Assembly: GCA_009602725.1 (NCBI GenBank)
Contig: WELB01000016.1
Location: forward strand, 465,193 to 489,728
Length of the DNA: 24,536 nt
Reading direction: 5' to 3'
DNA from: Spirogloea muscicola
Lineage: Eukaryota; Streptophyta; Zygnematophyceae; Spirogloeales; Spirogloeaceae
Each line of letters starts with the position of its first letter. Position 1 is the stretch's first letter. Shown here piece after piece: positions 19,527 to 24,536 of this stretch. A model generated the notes under the pieces. The model did not search any database, was not told the DNA's origin, and saw nothing but the letters and a program-made list of their open reading frames with translations. A program made the translations under genes and the position numbers.

Positions 19527-20275
19527 GAGGTGAGCAAAAGGGGATAGGTGCTGCAAGGGCAGTTGGCTAAGCAAGGCAAAAGAGAACCATGATGAACAGG
19601 CCCTTCAGATGAGGGACAGTGGCTGAAAAGGGCAACCCAAAAGAGTGGACCAGGTCGAGGGGAAGCCCCAAAGTATGTAAGGATCAACCACCCTAGCAAA
19701 AATAGCTGCTATGACGATGCCATCAAGTAACCCCGTGTCAACCAGCCGCAAGTCAAAATGAGTAGCAGCAGGGGTAGAGGATCTCTTTCCAAAGAAGAAG
19801 ACGAAGCAGCTCTTACGAAGTGGGCGAGGGCTGTGAAAAGCCAGCCCAGAGAAGAATGAGCAAGGTCCAGAAGGAACAGCTTTGCCAGAGACCGTCCTTG
19901 GCCATCTTTTGTGGTACTTGCATAGCATACGATGTGATTCGCAATTTCCGGGCCCCTTCGGCGACCTCGATCATTCTTTTCCAAGCTGGCCTCTCACAGC
20001 CCTCCCATTTGGAAGAGCTCTCTTCTCTGCCAGAGGTGGGTGGCTGCAGGTGAGCGAAAAGACAGACAGCTTACAATGCAAGGCAAAGACAGTCGGAGGC
20101 CAGCCCCAAGATATTGACAAAAGAAACAAAGGACGGAAAGAACGTGGGAAGGACTTCCCCACATGGTAAGAACCTTCTCTGACAAGTGGGGGCGATGGTT
20201 GTAGGAGTGCTCGGCCATAGAGGGTAGGGGCTGGGCTAGGGGTAGGGGCTGGTTGTAGAAGGCTAGCTAGCCCCC
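19527..20275. repeat. Dispersed repeat block, right copy
   Basis: This block holds several degenerate copies of the element family seen at the left end of the window. GGTGAGC, then AAAAG, then AAGGCAAA recurs at about 19530 and about 20050. Core units with GGGCTGTGAAAAGCCAGCCC lie at 19829-19848 and, inverted, at 19963-20019. GCCAGCCCCAAGATATTGAC near 20100 resembles the segment near 700. GTGCTCGGCCATAGAG at about 20206 matches about 341. There is no coding content I can support. It separates SAC9 from the unrecognised gene to its right. Confidence 0.6.
19808..20019. repeat. Inverted pair of repeat-core copies
   Basis: The unit at 19808-19868 reads AGCTCTTACGAAGTGGGCGA, then GGCTGTGAAAAGCC, then AGAATGAGCAAGGTCC. 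The unit at 19963-20019, read on the minus strand, gives AGCTCTTCCAAATGGGAGGG, then CTGTGAGAGGCC, then AGAATGATCGAGGTC. The two copies face each other across about 94 bases and could fold into a long imperfect stem if transcribed. Confidence 0.65.
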
Positions 20276-20489
20276 TCGGCAGTGCCACGCCCCTGACGCA
20301 GATCCACGATGGCGATGCACCTCATCGGAGCGTCGGAAGCGCGCCGCTTGGCAGGCAGCCGAGGAGTTCGGAGGCGCCCTTCTTTCCCAGCCTCAGCAGC
20401 TTCGTGGTAACTTCTGGAACCAACCGCCCACCGGTTAGCAGGGGGCCTTCTACAACTTACCCCCCCGCCGCCGCCTCCCCGAACTCCAG

Positions 20490-20534
20490 TTGCCGTCGAT
20501 GCCAACCGCAGTCACACGCCATCGCCGCCGCCGC

Positions 20535-20566
<32 letters not shown>

Positions 20567-20836
20567 TGCCACCGCCGCCGCGGCGTCAGAGAGACGCCCT
20601 CCCCGCTGCACCTTGCTGCCCATCATACGACCTCAGGCCTGCCTTTTGCCGCCTGCTCCTGTTCGCAGCGCACCGCTCGGAAGCGTGCAGTGCTCTAGAC
20701 ACGACTCCGCTGACACCTCTGCGTGTGCTCTGCTCTGTGCTGCGGCTGCCGCCGCCGTCGCCTCCGGCTCGGCTCGTTCCACGGCCCGTGGAACGCGTCT
20801 CCACGCCACACTGGCCGGAGCACCGCGCCCGAGCAG
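20490..20836 (+). other. Probable non-coding first exon of orphan gene
   Basis: This very GC-rich, GCC-repeat-bearing DNA ends at GAGCAG|GTAAGG (20836/20837), a near-perfect splice donor. The frame from the ATG at 20499 would reach the donor in phase 2, which then meets a stop after the acceptor at 21210-21211. The downstream reading frame has no ATG here after its stop at 20711. I therefore read it as 5' UTR. The upstream limit is a guess. Confidence 0.4.
20538..20567. repeat. GCC trinucleotide repeat
   Basis: About nine uninterrupted GCC units lie in the presumed first exon of the orphan gene. Similar GCC/CGG runs sit at the LPAT leader (5389-5405) and at the start of the malectin-like gene (24505-24536). 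Confidence 0.9.
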
Positions 20837-21217
20837 GTAAGGCTGGGCATGGCGCTCGAGGACCCCCTGCCTCTCCGCGCCCAGCACGAGTCCCGGCATG
20901 CTCACAGTCTCGCCAATACGGCGGGCGGGCACGTCTCTGCCGTTAGGCCTGATGCCGCTGCTGGTCATGCCCACACCCGCCTTCCGGTGGCCTGTGGCCT
21001 TGCCGCCAGTCCTGGCGATTGTCATGGTCGTCCGGCACCTCATGGCGAAGGCCTGCACGACGGGCTCCGCGCCCGTCACAAGCTGCGTATGCTTCACGGT
21101 CGCGCTGGGGGACATTGGCCGGCGCGCAAGGGCCACTGCGGGACTCGAGCCACAAAGCAGAGGGCCAGGCGCCTCAGCTCTGTTCCTCCGGCACCTCGTA
21201 ACACCACCCAGTTCATA

Positions 21218-21802
21218 ATGCACAACAAGATGCTTGGTGTCAAGCACTCGCTGGGAGGGCGCGACCACATGACTGACTCGGCAGAGCTCCTTGGCGTAAA
21301 CGCCTTTGGTTCCATGAGGGATCAATTTGTCCGGCTGAATGTTGGACGAGACGGTAGCAGCCCTATACAAGAAGGCCTTCTATCGACGGGTAATGGCCAG
21401 GAGCTGGCGGGAGATGCTATTGCTCCTGTGTTAGGCACTCTTGCTGAGAAGGACAGCACAGGCATGGTGCAGGGCGAATTGGACCATGTGAAGGAGACTG
21501 AATTGAAGTTACCAAGCAAAAGTCGTCGCTGGTGGTCGAAGAAGGGGCATCATTGCGTGAACAAGCACTGCAGACAGACGACGATTGGCCTGAAGCAGGC
21601 TGTCAAGAGCCTGCTTCTTGAGCACTTGGACATGAAGAAGCGCTTGAGCACCTTAGAGCAGGACATGACAAGAATGAAAGGGTCCCTTCAAAGCAGGATT
21701 GACAGTTACTACGAGGGTGGGGCACAGCAGGAGCACAGCACTGACTCCTCCAACATCCCAGTTGAAAGCAGCCGGAATAGTCGCAGAAGACAGGACTGTT
21801 AA
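21218..21802 (+). CDS. Hypothetical basic coiled-coil protein
   Basis: I do not recognise this gene. The proposed start is the ATG at 21218, just after a good acceptor (pyrimidine-rich CCTCAGCTCTGTTCCTCCGG, then CACCACCCAG ending at 21211) paired with the donor at 20837. An A at -3 favours initiation. The protein has 194 residues. Residues 1-95 are mixed and mildly acidic. 101-118 is a basic, Trp/His/Cys-bearing cluster (SRRWWSKKGHHCVNKHC). About 123-163 has heptad-like Leu/Met spacing (LKQAV, LLLEHLDMKKRL, LEQDMTRMKG) and probably forms a coiled coil. The tail is Ser/Arg-rich. No signal peptide or membrane segment is visible. An unspliced start at 20849 would add 123 residues of His/Arg/Gly-rich sequence that looks non-coding. 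Function is not inferred. Confidence 0.5.
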   Translation: MHNKMLGVKHSLGGRDHMTDSAELLGVNAFGSMRDQFVRLNVGRDGSSPIQEGLLSTGNGQELAGDAIAPVLGTLAEKDSTGMVQGELDHVKETELKLPSKSRRWWSKKGHHCVNKHCRQTTIGLKQAVKSLLLEHLDMKKRLSTLEQDMTRMKGSLQSRIDSYYEGGAQQEHSTDSSNIPVESSRNSRRRQDC

Positions 21803-22835
21803 TGTGAGGCGAAGATACAATTGAAGGTGGGGTGTCTGCACAGGCTGTGACAGGTGGAGGTGCACGACACTTGACAGCAAAGTTACTTGCAGCGGATCAC
21901 TCAAGGCAGGAGCTTTATCCTGCAATAAGCATCTTACATGTAGCTGGCTCCATTGATGCTTGTTGCCCTAGAAGGTAGATGTTAGCAGTATCTGTACCTG
22001 TCCTCCTTTATCCATCTGGGGAATACATTGCAGTTGTTGTAGAGCTGGGCTCATAGAGCATGAGAGTATTTGGACACTGGGCTGCTGTGAATCCATTGGT
22101 GGTCAAGCCACATACAGTTGGCTATTGTGTTTGGTGGCAAATGCCATTGGTCTGGAATCTTATCATTAATTTATTGACAAAGAGCTTTCGTGATTATTTT
22201 GGGGCAGGCTGCTCACAGCCCTCGCCCCCTTTGAGAGAGCCACTTTCAATAACATTTTCCCAGATTCTCATCTTTAAGAATATTTGATTGCCAACCAGCT
22301 GGCAATAGTGGGGACTGGTATAGTATATAGTACATGTTAAGCAGCAATGAGCAAGATTGCTTACACTTCTGAACACTGCAAGCCCAACACTACTTATACT
22401 GTCAGTGACTGCAATCATCAGAATGGTAGGGCATTGCAATGTTTTCCAGCCCAGGCAATCATCCAAGCAAGCACCTGATGTTGTGCAGGTAATGACAACT
22501 GCACAAGTGCATTCATCTAGGCCCTTGCCAACATAAGGGACAGCGATGAAGCGGCCAATAATCTAAACACGTCCGCTGTTCATAAGATCTCTACTTTCAT
22601 CTTCCTCAAGTATGGGTACGGAACCTAGGCACCTGTGCTAACTACAAGTAGTCTTGCGAGTATCTCCCACGGCCTGCTACATTAACCGTATACAGTAATG
22701 AGCACTCAAAGTACAGCATGTACATAGTGCATACTGATCTTTAGTAATTCACACCTACAATTAGACCTTATACCTAGCAAGTAGTGTCTTATCAGCTAAG
22801 ACTGCAGCAGAAACCTCCATACAATGTGGACAAAA
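21803..22835. other. AT-richer intergenic region
   Basis: I see no gene in this 1 kb. It should contain the 3' UTRs of the orphan gene (plus) and the malectin-like gene (minus). A degenerate copy of the dispersed repeat core lies at 22200-22241. No minus-strand frame resembles a protein kinase, which matters for the malectin-like gene to the right. Confidence 0.55.
22200..22241 (-). repeat. Isolated copy of dispersed repeat core
   Basis: Read on the minus strand this gives GGCTCTCTCAAAGGGGGCGA followed by GGGCTGTGAGCAGCCTGCCC. It matches the unit at 13-60 at its start and the unit at 19808-19868 in its middle. It is a single, short copy. Confidence 0.6.
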
Positions 22836-24502
22836 TCAGCACAATTTGCACGTCAAAATGCAGCCGTCAACACTGAACAAGCTACCAAGGGTCAAGCTAG
22901 TGCCTTGCGCACAGTCAACCCCCTTGGGGGCAGCAAGGAGGAACGGTGCTTGAGTTGCAAACGTGAGTGGTGTAGCTATACCTGCTCCACCCAAGCGGGT
23001 AGCTCCGTCAATCCGTGACTTGCGTCTGCAATAAAATAGTGTGCCCAATGCCAACACTGCAGCCACGATGAGAACAGCAATCACGATCCCAGCAATGCCT
23101 CCACCAGACAAGCTTGATCCGCCGCCACCATCACCTGACGCATCAGGACCCAGCAGAAAGCGATGAGAACTCTGTAAGTGCCAAAAGCTTCTCTAGAACA
23201 CCAGGACAACTTCAGCAACTACCGATTTGGGTTGAAGCGTATACTAGTCCCTGCTTTCCACCACGCTCTGAAATGCCCGGGCGTTTTGTGGCAAGCGCCA
23301 TGATTCATCAATATCGTCCCTGACTTGTATGTGAGCATGTTATGTTTTCTACAGATCCCAGATTAGATATCAAAAGGCTGTCACCCCAACAAAAGCCATA
23401 CTTTGGGCATAGCACACATGCCTTTCGCGGATGATGACATTGGCAGGATCTCAAAGAGCTCGAGGCCGTTAATGATGGGGCCAGCAATGCCATCTGAGCT
23501 TCGGAGCGAGACGTTGAAAAGGAGCGTCGAGGTCGCCGTGCCCACCGGCTCTGAAACGTTCAGGATGAAGGTCTGGTTCACAGGCACAAACGCCTGCTTC
23601 CCAGCGACGCTGTAAATGTCGAACCCGCTCCTCAACACCTCCCCATTGATGACCAAGTCGAAGACGCGGTCTCCGGCCGTGACAGTCGAGTTGGTCTCGG
23701 CAAAGTAGAGGACGAGGAGCCACTGGTCGCGCACGTCCTGAGCGACGATATAGTAGACCAGGTCGATGGCGCCGCCCGCGGGGGCCTGCCGTGCCGTCTG
23801 GTACAGCATCGCGGGGGGGTAGTTGATGGGCAGGCCGGCGCCGCTCACGTTGCTGGCGGTGGTCAGCGGCGCCAACCCGGCGGCGGCGGGCGAGCCGTCT
23901 GCCGACCAGTACCGGAAGCCCAGGTCGGCGGGCTCGCGCCCGAACGCGGGGCCGCCGAGGTTGACACGCACGGCGTTGGATAGGACGTAGTCGTGGCCGA
24001 GCCCGATGGCCGCCGTGCTGTACGCTTCGCTCTCCGCTGGCAGGACCTGCAGGCTGTTGACGAGTGCATCGCCGACCACCGGCCGGAGGCAGAATTGAAT
24101 AGCGGCGCTGTCATCTACGAAGACGTAGAAGTCGGTGTAGTACGCTTCGCTGGACAGCTCCGCCGCGTTGGGCTCCCGGAAGTCGACGCGCTCCACCGGC
24201 AGGCCCTGGACGAGCACGTCGAACGCCACGTCCGGCGGGCCGGTGCTGTCAAAGAGCCCGATGGCGAAGGAGGCGCGCACAAGGTAGCGCCCGGCGGGCA
24301 CCGGCACGGCGTAGCAGCCGCGGGCGCCGCCGGGGAAGGTCCGGAAGGTGGCGTCGACGGGCGCGACGTTCTGGGCATAGGCGTTGGGGTTGGAGGCGTT
24401 GACGCCGCTGTCGAAGTAGGCGTCCGCCTGCCACGCCACGCCGCCGCCGAGGTCTGCGCCCAGCGTCCGGTTGCTGCCGCAGTCGATCCGGATAGGGGCT
24501 GC

Positions 24503-24536
<34 letters not shown>
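22836..24536 (-). CDS. Malectin-like membrane protein, apparently without kinase (5' end off window)
   Basis: Surface protein with a tandem malectin-like ectodomain, the fold that binds cell-wall glycans or peptides in plant receptor kinases. Minus-strand exons: 23402 to beyond 24536, and 22836-23171 (donor AAA|GTATGG, acceptor TTACAG, phase 0); about 489 residues visible. The ectodomain opens with IRIDCGSN, the classic start of such domains. A second repeat starts near VRVNLGGPAFG and ends at NGLELFEIL. Several N-glycosylation sites (NVS, NST, NQT, NVS) are visible. Exon 2 has a Gly/Ser linker, a single membrane segment (GIAGIVIAVLIVAAVLALG) and a basic stop-transfer CRRKSR, then only about 60 cytosolic residues before TGA at 22836-22838. 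A further donor at 22982/22981 (GCAG|GTATAG) could lead to more exons, but none is visible. The signal peptide is outside the window. The sense strand at the edge is (CGG)n, which would read as poly-Arg in this frame. Confidence 0.85.
24505..24536. repeat. GCC repeat at window edge
   Basis: At least ten GCC units run to the end of the window, just before the IRIDCG start of the malectin ectodomain. In the frame of that domain the run codes Arg, which is odd for a signal-peptide region. A frame slip, an intron boundary (GCGCAG before CCCCTATCC) or a collapsed repeat are possible reasons. Confidence 0.9.

Noticed and set aside
20849-21217. N-terminal extension of the orphan protein from ATG 20849 without splicing
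   Set aside because: The added 123 residues are His/Arg/Gly/Ala-rich and look non-coding, and the segment is bounded by a strong donor and acceptor, so it is more likely an intron.
20633-21370. Minus-strand 245-codon open frame opposite the orphan gene
   Set aside because: It resembles no family. The plus strand has a consistent donor, acceptor and coiled-coil frame, which is the better explanation.
1-24536. Search for tRNA, rRNA, CRISPR arrays, viral genes or transposase
   Set aside because: No tRNA box patterns, rRNA blocks, spaced repeat arrays, reverse transcriptase, integrase or transposase motifs were seen on either strand by eye. A dedicated covariance-model scan could not be run.

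Overview
This window is eukaryotic nuclear DNA from a streptophyte (green plant lineage). No bacterial-style features are present. The genes are split by GT-AG and a few GC-AG introns, GC-rich first exons alternate with AT-richer introns and intergenic DNA, and the gene families are plant ones: an ATL-type RING-H2 ligase, a plastid-type LPA acyltransferase, an RLCK-VII kinase with a MGC N-terminus, a SAC9-type phosphoinositide phosphatase with a WW domain, and a malectin-like membrane protein. High GC and GCC/CGG-rich gene starts would suit a non-seed plant or charophyte alga, but the sequence alone does not settle the species.

Layout: 1-760 is dispersed-repeat DNA. 1000-1731 is the promoter and 5' UTR of the ATL gene (1732-2869, +, two exons). 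2870-5465 is mostly empty intergenic DNA. The LPAT gene lies at 5466-6880 (+, three exons), possibly with a transit peptide further upstream. 6881-8063 is a 3' or intergenic region with two striking hairpins. The RLCK gene (8064-10374, -, five exons) runs convergent to LPAT. It is head-to-head with the SAC9 gene (11294-19172, +, fifteen exons) across a ~0.9 kb region carrying a (GA)23 microsatellite. 19527-20275 is a second block of the dispersed repeat. 20490-21802 holds an unrecognised + strand gene with a probable non-coding first exon. 22836 to the window end, on the - strand, is the 3' part of a malectin-like receptor gene that appears to lack a kinase domain.

The splice models were built by hand from reading-frame phase, splice consensus and remembered protein-family alignments. 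For SAC9 the joined exons give 1,644 residues, close to the roughly 1,630 remembered for the Arabidopsis protein, which supports the chain as a whole. Three genes touch membrane lipid or surface signalling (LPAT, SAC9, RLCK), but plant genes are not arranged in operons, so I infer no shared function from proximity.

I did not find a clear new multi-gene system. The most unusual items are the two GC-AG introns in one kinase gene, the kinase-less malectin receptor, the repeat family with an inverted pair, the 54-nt hairpin after LPAT, the bZIP-type site cluster upstream of the ATL gene, and the orphan coiled-coil gene.
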